DNA of 64,000 nt from the NCBI RefSeq assembly GCF_001586775.1, contig NZ_LQXS01000003.1, positions 496,001-560,000 on the forward strand, in the 5' to 3' direction. Each line of letters begins with the position of its first letter. The first letter of the stretch is position 1. Origin of the DNA: Sphingobacterium populi (GTDB taxonomy: Bacteria > Bacteroidota > Bacteroidia > Sphingobacteriales > Sphingobacteriaceae). A program made the translations under genes and the position numbers. This document shows positions 36,401 to 46,648 of this stretch, one piece after another. The notes under the pieces were generated by a model. That model searched no databases. It was not told where the DNA came from and saw only the letters and a program-made list of their open reading frames with translations.

Positions 36401-37867
36401 TTACTCCAAAATCTGTTGTTGAAGCGATTCCGTAGTACGTGTACCTGCTTTGTAATAAAGAGCAGCCAAAGCCTTTTGATACGCTGCTATGAGATTTTCA
36501 CGTTGCCGCTGCATATCAATTAATGTTGTTTCTCGATTATTAATGATAAACAAGGTGCTCTCTCCGAGATCAAATTTTTGTAGCTCTCCAGCTAATAATA
36601 CCTCTTGATTTGCGATACTTTTGATTTGCAGTCGCAACTGTTGTACATACGCACTAAGGTCATTATAAGTCGTGTTAATCTCATTTCGGATATTCCGTCC
36701 TAGTATTACCTGATCATAGCGAAGTTGTTCTTGTTGTATCCGTACCTCACGTAGTTTACCACGTTCGCCGCGTAAGAAAATAGGAAAGGCGAAAGACATT
36801 CCTAATTTATAGTTTCCGAAATTAAAGTCGTAGATGGGAGGTAAAGATTCACTAAAATTTCGACGCGAGGAAATCAGCGTGCCAGATATATCCAGTCGTG
36901 GTTTTAGCATTTCGCGTCGATAACGCTCTTCTATGCTCAGTTGCATATCTTTACTTTCCAACATCATCATTTCGGGATGCTGCCGCTCCGCCAATTCTAA
37001 TAATTGAGAAAGAAGCTGATCATCTGCTTGCAAATCTTTTACGTTGACAGTAGTTGGCCGAGCGTGCTCGGGTAATTCTAAGGGTTGCTCGTTTTCGTTC
37101 CAAAGGTGGTTGGAAAGTATGAGCTTACGATTTCGAAATTCGACAGAATACTGTGCTAACTGCATCTCTCGCTCTTGCAAGGTGATGGCAGCTTCGACCG
37201 AATCAATTGGCGGTCTATCGCCCAACACCGTCTGTGCACTGATCGCTCTAAATCGTGTATCTGCTAGGCGAACACCATCTTCTAGCAGCCTGAATTGACG
37301 ATATGAGTAGTACCAATCCCAATAATCTGAAATTGCTTGATACCATAAACTGTTGATCTGCTGAACTTGCTCTGCTTCAGCATACTCAACCATTGCTCGC
37401 GCCTGCTTCAAGGTATTTCTTCTGCTGTCAATTAATAATCCTTGCCCAAGTGGAATACTAAGACCAATGCCGGTAAGGCCGGTATTAGGAGTGCGGCTTT
37501 GCGGATTGGTGAATCCTCCAACATTGCGATCATAGCCAACTTTCAAATCGGCGCCCGCTAACCAAAGTGGCACTTTAAGTTCGCTGCTCCAATCATTGTA
37601 ATAAGCTGTTTCTCCAAAATATTTGTTCTGAAAATCGGCGTACAATGCTGGGTCAAATTTGCCTAACGCTTGGGTTACCGATGCACGTGCTGATTCACTT
37701 AAAAGATTGATTTGTTTTAAAACCGGATGATTCGTAAATAAGAAATCTTCTAAATCCTGTAAGGAAAACTCCTCGGTTATTGACGATGTGGTATCCGGCT
37801 GCGCATAAGTCCTGTAGCTTACAGTGGTAAAAAGTCCAATAAGGATGATTAGTACTATTCTAAACAT
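36401..37867 (-). CDS. TolC-family outer-membrane efflux protein
   Basis: 488 residues: signal peptide (VLIILIGLFTTVSYRTYA), then long alpha-helical repeats with two strand pairs, typical of TolC trimers (FSLQDLEDFLFTNHPVLKQ; GLSIPLGQGLLIDSRR; MSFAFPIFLRGERGKLREV; ALAALYYKAGT). It starts 11 nt after the adaptor stop, as third gene of the export operon. It forms the outer-membrane channel for the ABC-type exporter. The TolC at 51068 belongs to a different system. Confidence 0.9.
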   Translation of the reverse strand: MFRIVLIILIGLFTTVSYRTYAQPDTTSSITEEFSLQDLEDFLFTNHPVLKQINLLSESARASVTQALGKFDPALYADFQNKYFGETAYYNDWSSELKVPLWLAGADLKVGYDRNVGGFTNPQSRTPNTGLTGIGLSIPLGQGLLIDSRRNTLKQARAMVEYAEAEQVQQINSLWYQAISDYWDWYYSYRQFRLLEDGVRLADTRFRAISAQTVLGDRPPIDSVEAAITLQEREMQLAQYSVEFRNRKLILSNHLWNENEQPLELPEHARPTTVNVKDLQADDQLLSQLLELAERQHPEMMMLESKDMQLSIEERYRREMLKPRLDISGTLISSRRNFSESLPPIYDFNFGNYKLGMSFAFPIFLRGERGKLREVRIQQEQLRYDQVILGRNIRNEINTTYNDLSAYVQQLRLQIKSIANQEVLLAGELQKFDLGESTLFIINNRETTLIDMQRQRENLIAAYQKALAALYYKAGTRTTESLQQQILE

Positions 37868-37878
37868 GATTATTGTAA

Positions 37879-39239
37879 TTAATCTAAAGCGTGGCCACCT
37901 TGCTCTTGCTCCAAGCTAGGCGGAAAGCCATTTAATTGACGCCAGATCTCGTACCAAACTGGTACAGGGCCTAGAATAATGCGTGCATACACTCCAGAAC
38001 CAACTCGTAGTTGTATCGGCCAATCATCGTCGCCTTCTGGAACCGGGTTTGCCGGGCGAATAAGCACTCTGTATTTGCCGTTCTGGCTACTTACTTTATC
38101 AATGACTGTTACGCTTCCAGCAAATGTGCCTACAGCGACCGATGGCCAACCAGAAAATTGAATAGATGGCCAACCATCAAATTGCAAACGCGTGTCGTTT
38201 TCTAAGCCTATTAAGGGTACATCCATTGCATTCACATAAATTTCTGCAGCAAGCAATGGTTTCTTAGATTGTAAAGTCGCTACCGACTCACCTTCTTTTA
38301 TCGTCTCACCAATCCCGGCTTTCAGTGTTTTCACAATGAAACCATCTTGTGGTGCGCGTACTACATACAGTCCTCTACGCACATCTATATTTGCAATCTC
38401 GTTGCGTAATCTTGAGATGTCTCCTTGTGCAGAAGCTTTCGAGGATAGGGCAGAGCCCAAATCCGATTGCGCTTTGGCTAGAGATTCATTATATCGCGCC
38501 TGATGTTATTCAATTCTATTTTTGCGTTGATATAAGCTTGTCTGGAATTGGATAATTTATTTTCGGCACTGATTACTTTAGCACGATCATTTTGTAAATT
38601 TAATCGCCTGGTTTCAATATCTGTCAAAGAAAACAAACCATCTTGGTAGCCTTGTTCGTAGCGTTCTAATCGTGCTATACTGGTTTCCAGAAAGCTTCTT
38701 GTAGCGATTAGATCAGCACTATCGATTTTTACCACATTACGTGCCTGTTCAACCGAATTGGTTGCTGATTCTAGCTGATACTGAAGTCCATTTCTAAGTG
38801 CTGCAATCTGTGCTTCAGTAGCTACCATTTTTTGTTCAGCAGCATTTGCGCTGCTCCTTTTTGCCTCAAGCTGTTCGTCCAATCGTAAAGGCAATTCGGG
38901 ATCGAAATAATTTTGCATTATTTCAGAAATAACCAGTAGGGTGTCGCCTTTTCGAACTTCATCACCATCTTTTACGGCCCAATGTTCTATTCGACCACCG
39001 ATTTGATTTTGTATCGTTTGCGGACGATCTTCTGGTCGTAGTGCAGAAATGCTGCCGCGACCAGGGATAGTCTGGCGCCAAGGCAAGAATAACAAGCCCA
39101 GGAAAATAAGACCTGCTACCATTAGTACTCGCCCAATAAAGATCGGCCCTCGATTAGGAATAAGTTGTTTCTCCCCATCTTTAGTAAGATCTTTCCAGTT
39201 GACAACTTTAGGATCTACAGGCCTTAGCTTAATATCCAT
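37879..39239 (-). pseudogene. HlyD-family membrane fusion protein, frameshifted
   Basis: Two frames make one adaptor. The first part (38478-39239) has the N-terminal TM helix, the lipoyl half GGRIEHWAVKDGDEVRKGD and much of the coiled coil. It is cut by TAG after ELNNIRRDIMNL. The second part continues in another frame as RYNESLAKAQSDLGSALSSK, LYVVRAPQDGFIVKTLKAG and the barrel domains, ending near LEQEQGGHALD. Adding one base near 38495-38503 restores a single frame of 453 residues, the normal size. The first ATG overlaps the end of the ABC gene by 11 nt. It could be a sequencing error or a real disabling mutation. Confidence 0.8.
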
Positions 39240-40230
39240 AAGGTATAGCGTCCTCCTCCAACGCCAGATCAGTTACTGCACCCAGTTTCACACTACCTGT
39301 TAGCATGTCGAATATCGTATTTAAGTTCGTGAAGAGTTTTTCAATGGCATATCCTACTTGTACGATTAGTACTTCGGCTGCCACAAACTGTCCAAAAGTC
39401 ATTTGACGCTCAACTACAAAATAAGAACCTAGTAACAGCATGGACCCGAATAATAGGGTTCTTAGTACGAGCGAAGCGCCAAAGAATCGTTTTAAAACTC
39501 TAAAATGTGAGTTTCTCGCGCTAAGATACTTCCCCGTAATCATATCAGTATCTGCAATGATTTCTTTCATTTTTTCTTTATCGCCACGATAAGCATCAAT
39601 ATTAGCTGCAACATTTTCCAAATAGGCTACTGTTTCGTATTTATGCTCCGACTCTTGTATACTCGCGGTAAGGCCGCTCCGATAGTAGATTGCGATTACA
39701 ATAGCAATTAAAGCGATAACAACTACGCTCAGTACAATAAAAAGGGGATGATAAAAGGATAGTAGCACCAAACTGGAAAAGATCGTGACCGAAGCAGCAA
39801 TCAAATCAATCAACAACTTAATGATGCCCTTTTGAATTACAATGACATCAAAAAAACGATTGACTAGCTCGACCGGATTTTTACCTTCAAATTCCGTTGG
39901 CTGAATACGTGGCAAGCGATAGGCAAATTCTAACGAAGAACGTAAGAATATTTTCTGCTCTAAGTATTCTACAAGACTAAGCTGCCCGATTAGTAATAGT
40001 CCTGCGACGACCACTCCTGTAAGTACAAAAGCGATCAGAAGATATGTAGAGCTATACATTGCTCCATTCGTCAGGAAATTGAAAACGGCAGATATACCCA
40101 AGGGTATGCTCAAGCTAAATACGCCAATAACGATAGCATATAGAAATATGTAATTAATGGTTTTTCGCTCTGGATGCAGTAGCCTAAACAGCCTTTGCAT
40201 CGGTGTAGGGGCGCCAGGTTTGCTAGCCAT
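39229..40230 (-). CDS. ABC exporter transmembrane domain lacking an ATPase domain
   Basis: 333 residues with six TM helices of the type-1 exporter fold (LLHPERKTINYIFLYAIVIG..., FGQFVAAEVLIVQVGYAIEKLF). Normal members continue into a 230-residue nucleotide-binding domain with Walker and LSGGQ motifs. This one stops 35 residues after the last helix, at DLALEEDAIPYGY. The stop overlaps the ATG of the adaptor, so the end is in place and not a local truncation. No separate NBD gene is in this operon. First gene of an adaptor-TolC export operon. Energy source is unclear. Confidence 0.8.
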   Translation of the reverse strand: MASKPGAPTPMQRLFRLLHPERKTINYIFLYAIVIGVFSLSIPLGISAVFNFLTNGAMYSSTYLLIAFVLTGVVVAGLLLIGQLSLVEYLEQKIFLRSSLEFAYRLPRIQPTEFEGKNPVELVNRFFDVIVIQKGIIKLLIDLIAASVTIFSSLVLLSFYHPLFIVLSVVVIALIAIVIAIYYRSGLTASIQESEHKYETVAYLENVAANIDAYRGDKEKMKEIIADTDMITGKYLSARNSHFRVLKRFFGASLVLRTLLFGSMLLLGSYFVVERQMTFGQFVAAEVLIVQVGYAIEKLFTNLNTIFDMLTGSVKLGAVTDLALEEDAIPYGY

Positions 40231-40437
40231 AATTTATAATATATTTAATTTTGATAATCCGACCTATCTGCTGCCTAAGGTTTATCGGAATGATAAAACA
40301 GAAATGCAACAGATCTGGACTTTGCTTAATAAAGCAGTTCTGCATGATGCAAAAATAAAAATAAGATTAGAAATCTATTATTTGATCGCTACATCTTAAT
40401 AAAATGCAGAAAATTTGACATTAATATTGGGAAAAAT

Positions 40438-41304
40438 CTATCGTAATAAAAATATTTTAATTTTATTAAATGTATTTTCCATGTCATGCGCTGGAATTGA
40501 GTCTTTTATGCTACTATACTGGATAAATTCATAATCTATATTGTACGTGTTGAGTTTTTTGGCAAATGCTTCAGCCTGCGAAACAGGAAAATTCATATTG
40601 TTTGTGTCATGTATGATTAAAAAGGGCGGGCTACTTGCTGAAATATGTTCTATAGGTGATGCTATTTTGTAACTGGAAATATGTTCTTCTGCTGAATCTC
40701 CAATATAGGTTTGCAGAGCCTGTCGCGTAGCTTCATCTGCGGCGTGATGTATGGTCAGCAGATCTAGCGCACCTGAGAAAATCAGGGTGCCTTTCACGCT
40801 CGAGGACGCCGCCGTATTCTGTAGTGCATACATACTGGCTAATTGTGCTCCGGATTCTAGGCCAGCCATGTATGTATCTGTTGAAATCTGATAGATATTG
40901 GCTTGTTGATAGATAAAACGCATGGCTTTCGCTATATCCATCTCAGCATCTTTTGCATGAATGGCGATTTCGCTAGAATCACCAGCCAAACGATGATTTA
41001 GATTGAAAAATGCGAAATCGGGAAAGTATTCTTGCAATAGTTTGACTGAGTTTTCATCCAGACCGATGTCATCCTTATCTCCTGCACTCCAGTTGCCACC
41101 ATGCACGTATACGATCATCTTTGTCCGGTCTATGCTGCGGTTTGCCGGCAAATAGATATCTATACTTTGCAATTTATGTGCGCCATATTGCACATTGCGC
41201 AAAACCAAGTCTTGATCTACTGGATAATGTTCCATTATTTCTTCTTTTACACAAGAGGTAAAAATAAGAAGCATGAAGCATGCAAGTAGTAGGGAATTTT
41301 TCAT
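40438..41304 (-). CDS. Alpha/beta-hydrolase-fold lipoprotein with altered nucleophile site
   Basis: 288 residues from MKNSLLLACFMLLIFTSCVK, with lipobox FTSC. It resembles BD-FAE/carboxylesterase proteins: oxyanion motif YVHGGNWSAGDKDD, FFNLNHRLAGD, then the nucleophile elbow. In active relatives this reads G-x-S-A-G-x-x-L-A, but here it is GLESGAQLA, with Glu where the Ser nucleophile should be. The C-terminal His is in IPAHDMEN. Likely a catalytically dead relative or an enzyme with changed chemistry. The upstream in-frame ATG (41382) adds a non-signal leader and is unlikely. Single gene. Confidence 0.82.
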   Translation of the reverse strand: MKNSLLLACFMLLIFTSCVKEEIMEHYPVDQDLVLRNVQYGAHKLQSIDIYLPANRSIDRTKMIVYVHGGNWSAGDKDDIGLDENSVKLLQEYFPDFAFFNLNHRLAGDSSEIAIHAKDAEMDIAKAMRFIYQQANIYQISTDTYMAGLESGAQLASMYALQNTAASSSVKGTLIFSGALDLLTIHHAADEATRQALQTYIGDSAEEHISSYKIASPIEHISASSPPFLIIHDTNNMNFPVSQAEAFAKKLNTYNIDYEFIQYSSIKDSIPAHDMENTFNKIKIFLLR

Positions 41305-41494
41305 TGTAATTAGGTCGAAATCTCCTGCGTTGCATACGCGAATTTCGAAACCTAATATACAAGAATTAGGTGAGATATACAATTAAGTGTTAGTAGGTTA
41401 GGTTGGAAATGTAAAAACGGAATGTGATCAACGACTCGCAATTAGCAAGTACATTGATACATCCGATCGGTAGATGGTGTTGCTCCTTGCGTAT

Positions 41495-42319
41495 CTAGAA
41501 TTGCAAGTGTTTTACAGTCAATCCGTTGTTTATCAACTGTTTGAGTGCGTCTATGCCGATCGTGATATGTTTTTCGACATATTTTGCAGTAACAGAAACA
41601 TCTGATTGAGCTGTCTTCACACCTTCTGGAATCATCGGCTGATCAGATACTAATAATAGTGCGCCTGTCGGAATTTTGTTAGCAAAGCCCACACTGAAAA
41701 TAGTAGCCGTCTCCATATCTACACACATAGCACGGATGGATTTTAGGTATTTTTTGAAAGCTTTATCATGTTCCCAGACGCGTCGGTTCGTCGTATACAC
41801 GGTACCGGTCCAATAATCGGATGAGTGATCGCGGATCGTCGTGGATATCGCTTTCTGTAAAGCAAAGGCAGGTAAAGCGGGCACTTCCGGCGGAAAGTAA
41901 TCATTAGAAGTACCTTCTCCGCGAATAGCGGCTATTGGTAGTACCAAATCGCCAATATTATTATTCTTTTTTAAACCGCCAGCTTTGCCCAAAAACAAAA
42001 CTGCTTTGGGTTTTATCGCAGATAAGAGATCCATGATGGTGGCGGCCATTGGGCTTCCCATTCCAAAGTTAATGATGGTGATTCCTCCTGCGGTACAAGT
42101 TTGCATAGGCTTATCTAACCCCATAATAGGAGCATTGTCGTTCATTTCCGAAAATATCTTAAGATAGTTGGAAAAGTTAGTAAGTAAAATATACTCTCCA
42201 AACTCTTCTAAAGGCCGGCCAGTATAGCGAGGCAGCCAGTTGATCACGATATCTTCTTTACTTTTAAGTCCTGGAATAATCGGTGAGTTTTCGAGATTTG
42301 ATTTTTTGTTTTTGCTCAT
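41495..42319 (-). CDS. amn: AMP nucleosidase
   Basis: 274 residues, nucleoside phosphorylase fold. The sequence shows CTAGGITIINFGMGSPMAA, VLFLGKAGGLKKNNNIGD, the phosphate/ribose-binding RGEGTSNDYFPPEVPALP, and MCVDMETATIFSVG. It hydrolyses AMP to adenine and ribose 5-phosphate. This is the shorter Bacteroidota form without the long N-terminal domain of the E. coli enzyme. It lies downstream of clpX but after a terminator. Confidence 0.92.
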   Translation of the reverse strand: MSKNKKSNLENSPIIPGLKSKEDIVINWLPRYTGRPLEEFGEYILLTNFSNYLKIFSEMNDNAPIMGLDKPMQTCTAGGITIINFGMGSPMAATIMDLLSAIKPKAVLFLGKAGGLKKNNNIGDLVLPIAAIRGEGTSNDYFPPEVPALPAFALQKAISTTIRDHSSDYWTGTVYTTNRRVWEHDKAFKKYLKSIRAMCVDMETATIFSVGFANKIPTGALLLVSDQPMIPEGVKTAQSDVSVTAKYVEKHITIGIDALKQLINNGLTVKHLQF

Positions 42320-42353
42320 AGTGTCCTTTCATCTTAAAAAATTGTGATATGAA

Positions 42354-42381
42354 TAAAAACCCCCGCACAAAGGCGAGGGTG
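42354..42381 (-). terminator. Terminator of the clpP-clpX operon
   Basis: On the minus strand ACCCTCGC, loop CTTT, GTGCGGGGGT, then TTTTTAT. The 7-bp stem includes one G-T pair. It lies just after the clpX stop and before the amn start. Confidence 0.7.
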
Positions 42382-42388
42382 AAGTGTC

Positions 42389-43639
42389 TTAAGCGACTTG
42401 CATTTTTTTGATATCCGACTTGGCTATCTTCTTCTTTGCGTAGTCGAGCGTGACATGTAATGTTTTCTCGCTTTCATATTCTTTGCTACTTGGTATTTCA
42501 AACATTGCATCTAGCATTATCGCTTCACAAATGCTTCGCAATCCGCGAGCGCCAAGTTTGAATTCCCATGCTTTTTCGACGATATAATCAAACACCTCTT
42601 GGTCAAATTGTAATTCGATTCCTTCGTATTCGAACAGTTTGGTGTATTGCTTCGTCAATGCATTTTTTGGTTTCGTAAGAATGCTCAATAGCGTCGCTTT
42701 GTCCAATGGGTCGAGGTAGGTCAATACCGGCAAACGACCAATTAATTCGGGGATCAATCCGAAGTTTTTGAGATCCTGCGGTGTAATGTATTTATACAGG
42801 TTCTTCAGATCAATATCTTGCTCGTCATCCTTCATCTTGTAACCCACGGTTTGCGTGCGCAAACGATCGGCAATTTTCTTTTGAATTCCGTCAAAAGCGC
42901 CACCGCATATAAATAGAATGTTGCTAGTGTTCACCGAGATCATTTTTTGATCTGGGTGCTTGCGACCTCCTTGTGGCGGCACATTCACGTTGGTACCTTC
43001 TAATATTTTTAATAAGGCTTGTTGCACACCTTCGCCCGACACATCGCGCGTTATCGAAGGATTGTCGCCTTTGCGTGCAATTTTATCAATCTCATCAATA
43101 TAAATGATGCCTCGCTCTGCAGCTGCTACATCATAATCTGCTGCTTGTAACAATCGCGTCAAGATGCTTTCTACATCTTCTCCGACATAACCAGCTTCGG
43201 TAAGCACTGTAGCATCTACAATGCAAAATGGCACATTCAGGATTTTGGCCACTGTTTTTGCCAATAATGTTTTTCCTGTTCCAGTTTCACCTACCACGAT
43301 TAAATTAGATTTTTCAATCTCGATTTCATCTGGATCTACCCGTTGGTTTAGCCTTTTGTAATGATTATAAACCGCTACAGAGATAACCTTCTTAGCATCA
43401 TCTTGTCCGATGACGTATTGATCCAGGTGTTCTTTGATCTCCGCCGGTTTGATTAATTTCAAGACGGTCTGTAGGTTTTTGCTTTTACGCTGTTTTAGTT
43501 CTTCTGCGAGTATTTCACTAGCTTGTTGTACACATCGATCGCAGATATGTGCGCCATCTCCGGCGATCAGCATTTGTGCCTCGCTTTTGCTAATACCGCA
43601 GAATGAACAATGTATATCTTTTTGGTTCGACTTACTCAT
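42389..43639 (-). CDS. clpX: ATP-dependent Clp protease ATP-binding subunit ClpX
   Basis: 416 residues. N-terminal zinc-binding domain with Cys11, Cys14, Cys33 and Cys36 (CSFC, CDRC); AAA+ core with Walker A GETGTGKT (117-124) and Walker [12 protein letters not shown] (about 177-187); the pore region and sensor-2 GARGLRSI. ClpX unfolds substrates and feeds them to ClpP. It starts 4 nt after clpP, so the two are one operon. Full length. Confidence 0.98.
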   Translation of the reverse strand: MSKSNQKDIHCSFCGISKSEAQMLIAGDGAHICDRCVQQASEILAEELKQRKSKNLQTVLKLIKPAEIKEHLDQYVIGQDDAKKVISVAVYNHYKRLNQRVDPDEIEIEKSNLIVVGETGTGKTLLAKTVAKILNVPFCIVDATVLTEAGYVGEDVESILTRLLQAADYDVAAAERGIIYIDEIDKIARKGDNPSITRDVSGEGVQQALLKILEGTNVNVPPQGGRKHPDQKMISVNTSNILFICGGAFDGIQKKIADRLRTQTVGYKMKDDEQDIDLKNLYKYITPQDLKNFGLIPELIGRLPVLTYLDPLDKATLLSILTKPKNALTKQYTKLFEYEGIELQFDQEVFDYIVEKAWEFKLGARGLRSICEAIMLDAMFEIPSSKEYESEKTLHVTLDYAKKKIAKSDIKKMQVA

Positions 43640-43643
43640 CTTT

Positions 43644-44342
43644 TTATTTAATTTCCTTTTTTGGCATCAAAACCTCATCTATCATGCCGTATTCTTTTGC
43701 TTCAGCAGCTCGCATCCAATAATCACGATCAGAAGATTTCTCTACCCAATCATACGATTGGCCGGAGTGCTCTGCGATGATAGTGTATAGCTCTTCTTTC
43801 AACTTCAACATCTCTCTCAAGTTGATCTCCATATCTGAAGCGACGCCTTGCGCACCGCCAGATGGTTGATGGATCATTACACGAGAGTGGCGCAACGCTG
43901 CACGTTTGCCTTTTGCACCTGCAACTAGAAGCACTGCGCCCATAGATGCTGCCATTCCAGTACATATTGTTGCTACATCGGGTGTGATGTATTGCATGGT
44001 GTCGTATATTCCTAATCCAGCATACACACTACCACCTGGTGAATTAATGTAGATTTGGATATCGCGCTGCGCATCGGTCGATTGTAAGAACAACAACTGT
44101 GCTTGCACAATGTTCGCTACCTGATCATTGATGGCATCACCCATAAAAATGATACGATCCATCATTAGACGTGAAAATACATCCATTTGCGCAACGTTCA
44201 TCTGGCGCTCTTCGATAATGTAAGGCGTTAGATTGGTCGGGATATTACTTTCTACGCGACCTATAAAACTATCTACATGCTGGCTGCCTATACGGTGATG
44301 TTTGATAGCGTATTTTCTGAATTCGTTTTTATCAATATTCAT
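43644..44342 (-). CDS. clpP: ATP-dependent Clp protease proteolytic subunit ClpP
   Basis: 232 residues, serine protease with catalytic Ser133 (GMAASMGA), His158 (VMIHQPSGG) and an Asp in SSDRDYWM (near 205-207). The N-terminal part has the processing/axial loop region and [12 protein letters not shown]. Slightly longer than the E. coli protein at the N-terminus. First gene of clpP-clpX. Confidence 0.97.
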   Translation of the reverse strand: MNIDKNEFRKYAIKHHRIGSQHVDSFIGRVESNIPTNLTPYIIEERQMNVAQMDVFSRLMMDRIIFMGDAINDQVANIVQAQLLFLQSTDAQRDIQIYINSPGGSVYAGLGIYDTMQYITPDVATICTGMAASMGAVLLVAGAKGKRAALRHSRVMIHQPSGGAQGVASDMEINLREMLKLKEELYTIIAEHSGQSYDWVEKSSDRDYWMRAAEAKEYGMIDEVLMPKKEIK

Positions 44343-44401
44343 ATTCTTAACCTTTATCGGAATATTTGTGTTTTGTAAATTACGTTTTTTCTACTATTTC
44401 C

Positions 44402-44878
44402 CTAAACCCTCGGATTATTGCTTCGAAAAGTGGGAATCTCCTCTATGAAAGTAAAGTCTTCACGATCAAAGTCTATAGTACAATAATAATGCTCAATTCC
44501 ATTACTGACTAAAAGTAATGGAATTTTGTGAACTTTGTTATAATTTGCTATTTGAGAAAATGTTTTTTCGGAAATTTTGACAGTCGGTGCTTTAAACTCT
44601 GCCAGCAAAATCTTGGAACCTGTGGTATCATAAATTAATAAATCGCTCCGTTTTTTGAGGGTGTTGAGTACCAATCCGCCTTCAGTCTGCATCAGGCTTT
44701 TGGGGTATTTCTTGTGTGTGTGCAAATAGTGAATCCAATGTTGTCGCACCCACTCTTCAGGCGTAAGCACCAATTTTTTCTTCCGAAGCTCATCGTACAC
44801 ATACGTACAATTGTCTCCCTTGGTAAGCTTTAAAGTACAAGGAGGAAGGTTTAGCGGGATCGGTACAAACATGTGCAA
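44402..44878 (-). CDS. HsdR N-terminal-like (PD-(D/E)XK fold) protein
   Basis: 158 residues. The nuclease-fold core has EEWVRQHWIHYL, an RSDLLIYD strand (Asp of the PD motif) and ILLAEFKAP (E-x-K), the metal-binding residues of PD-(D/E)XK enzymes, as in the type I restriction enzyme R N-terminal domain. It stands alone with no hsdM/hsdS, as this small protein often does next to holA in Bacteroidota. Role unknown; a nuclease in replication or repair is possible. Two Met codons (residues 1 and 3) are both possible starts. Confidence 0.85.
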   Translation of the reverse strand: MHMFVPIPLNLPPCTLKLTKGDNCTYVYDELRKKKLVLTPEEWVRQHWIHYLHTHKKYPKSLMQTEGGLVLNTLKKRSDLLIYDTTGSKILLAEFKAPTVKISEKTFSQIANYNKVHKIPLLLVSNGIEHYYCTIDFDREDFTFIEEIPTFRSNNPRV

Positions 44879-44943
44879 AAATACGCATAAACGGAGAAAT
44901 CTACAACCAATGGGCTGTTGGCCGGTAGGCCAAAGGAAAAAAA

Positions 44944-45966
44944 TTGTATTTTCGTACGGTGGATGTTAAAGCAATATTAGGAGATATAACGCGAAAACAG
45001 TTCAGTCCCGTGTATTTGCTACATGGCGATGAATCGCATTTCATAGATGTCGTGTCCGACGCCTTGGAAGATACGGTCTTGAATGATGCGCAGAAAGGAT
45101 TTGACCAAACCATCTTGTATGGTAAGGAGACAGATTTCATGACCATCGTCAATGTAGCTAAACGCTATCCGATGATGAGCGACTATCAGTTAGTACTGGT
45201 GAAAGAAGCGCAAAATCTGAAGTGGAAAGACGACGATCTGCTGCAAAAATATCTGGAATCTCCTACGCCAAGTACCATATTGGTACTAGCACATAAATAT
45301 GGCTTGGTCGATAAGCGTAAGAAAACTTACAAACTACTAGATAAAGCTGGGGTGGTGCTGGAGTCCAAAAAATTGTATGATGATAAAGTAGCCCCATGGA
45401 TTGCTGAGCAGTTTCGATCGGTCGGCCGCCAAATACATCCTCAAGCCGCTGCTTTGATGGCTGACTATCTCGGTACTGATTTGTCCAAAGTTGCCAACGA
45501 GATTGAGAAGCTCCTATTGAATGTTCCTTTAGAAAAGGAAGTAACTGCAGAAGATATTGAGCGGAATATCGGAATCAGTAAAGATTTCAATGTATTTGAG
45601 CTAAATACGGCACTGACAAAAAAGAATGTTTTTAAAGCCTTTCAGATTGTCGATTACTTTGCTGCTAATCCAAAATCTAACCCGATTCCTGTCGTAATTG
45701 GTTCATTGGGTAGCTATTTTACCAAAGTACTGAAATATCATTACCTACCCGACAAATCTTCGCAGGCGGCGGCTAAAGAGTTGGGCGTACATCCTTTCTT
45801 TACCAAAGATTATGAATTGGCAGCTCGCCACTATTCACGGCGCAAGACGTTTGATATTATCAATTACTTAAAAGAGTATGACCTTAAGTCAAAAGGAATG
45901 CAAGTAGGCCCCAATACTACAGCAGGTGAACTAATGCGTGAGCTCGTGTATAAAATTTTACACTAA
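44944..45966 (+). CDS. holA: DNA polymerase III subunit delta
   Basis: 340 residues, the clamp-loader delta subunit that opens the sliding clamp. N-terminal ILGDITRKQFSPVYLLHGDE matches the family start (atypical P-loop-less AAA+ fold), followed by helical domains to the C-terminal MQVGPNTTAGELMRELVYKI. No ATG is available: TTG (44944) or GTG (44959) must start it. A TATTTTCG promoter-like box overlaps the first codons, so the GTG is plausible. Confidence 0.93.
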   Translation: MYFRTVDVKAILGDITRKQFSPVYLLHGDESHFIDVVSDALEDTVLNDAQKGFDQTILYGKETDFMTIVNVAKRYPMMSDYQLVLVKEAQNLKWKDDDLLQKYLESPTPSTILVLAHKYGLVDKRKKTYKLLDKAGVVLESKKLYDDKVAPWIAEQFRSVGRQIHPQAAALMADYLGTDLSKVANEIEKLLLNVPLEKEVTAEDIERNIGISKDFNVFELNTALTKKNVFKAFQIVDYFAANPKSNPIPVVIGSLGSYFTKVLKYHYLPDKSSQAAAKELGVHPFFTKDYELAARHYSRRKTFDIINYLKEYDLKSKGMQVGPNTTAGELMRELVYKILH

Positions 45967-45991
45967 GCAACGCAATACTTACAACACGCAA

Positions 45992-46567
45992 ATGATGACT
46001 AGGAAAATTGTATGGCTTTTATTTTTAAGTCTAGTATCGCTGGGCGCCTTGGCCCAAACATCGTATTATTCTCAGTTTCAGTTGGGAGGGCAATTTGGCA
46101 TACGCAATCCTGGTTATGATGGGCAGTTTAACGGTTATGCGGCACATTTCATCTTTGGATTAAATTTGAACGACCGTGCATTTGTGGGTATAGGAGTTGG
46201 TAATGAGACATTTCGAGGTTCGTATCAACGTACAGATCCATCAGATCGAAAACCAATACGACGAGATTACGACACGTACTTAATGCCTCTATTCGCGGAC
46301 GTACGTGTACCAGTACATTATCTCAGCAATGAGTCTTGGATAGGCATTCTTGGGAACGCAGGTTACGCGCCACGGATAGGGCCGGTGTACGATCGGGGAT
46401 TTTTGTTGCGTGGAGGTTTGCTATACGTTTATGAGACGTCTGGGAGAGCGGATTACACCGTTTCTGCTTCCTATGGTTATCAGGAACTGAACCGCCAAGC
46501 GAGCGATCTGCAACGTAAATTTCAACATCAGCATCTCAGTATCTCGATTGGGTTAATGTTGAAGTAA
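45992..46567 (+). CDS. Secreted outer-membrane-type hypothetical protein
   Basis: 191 residues from MMTRKIVWLLFLSLVSLGAL, a Sec signal peptide cleaved near ALAQ. The mature part has alternating polar and hydrophobic strands (FQLGGQFGIRNPGYDGQFNG; YAAHFIFGLNLNDRAFVGIG) ending HLSISIGLMLK, as in small 8-strand outer-membrane barrels. No named family. It starts 26 nt after holA and ends before a strong bidirectional hairpin. Confidence 0.75.
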   Translation: MMTRKIVWLLFLSLVSLGALAQTSYYSQFQLGGQFGIRNPGYDGQFNGYAAHFIFGLNLNDRAFVGIGVGNETFRGSYQRTDPSDRKPIRRDYDTYLMPLFADVRVPVHYLSNESWIGILGNAGYAPRIGPVYDRGFLLRGGLLYVYETSGRADYTVSASYGYQELNRQASDLQRKFQHQHLSISIGLMLK

Positions 46568-46648
46568 TCACACCTGCATTTTAGTATATATCATGCTGAC
46601 AGATTACTAGTCAGAAGATATCATTCCCTCATTGAGATAAGGAACACT

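Noticed and set aside
38011..38205. Plus-strand ORFs within the HlyD adaptor
   Set aside because: Antisense to the adaptor coding frame, which aligns over its length.
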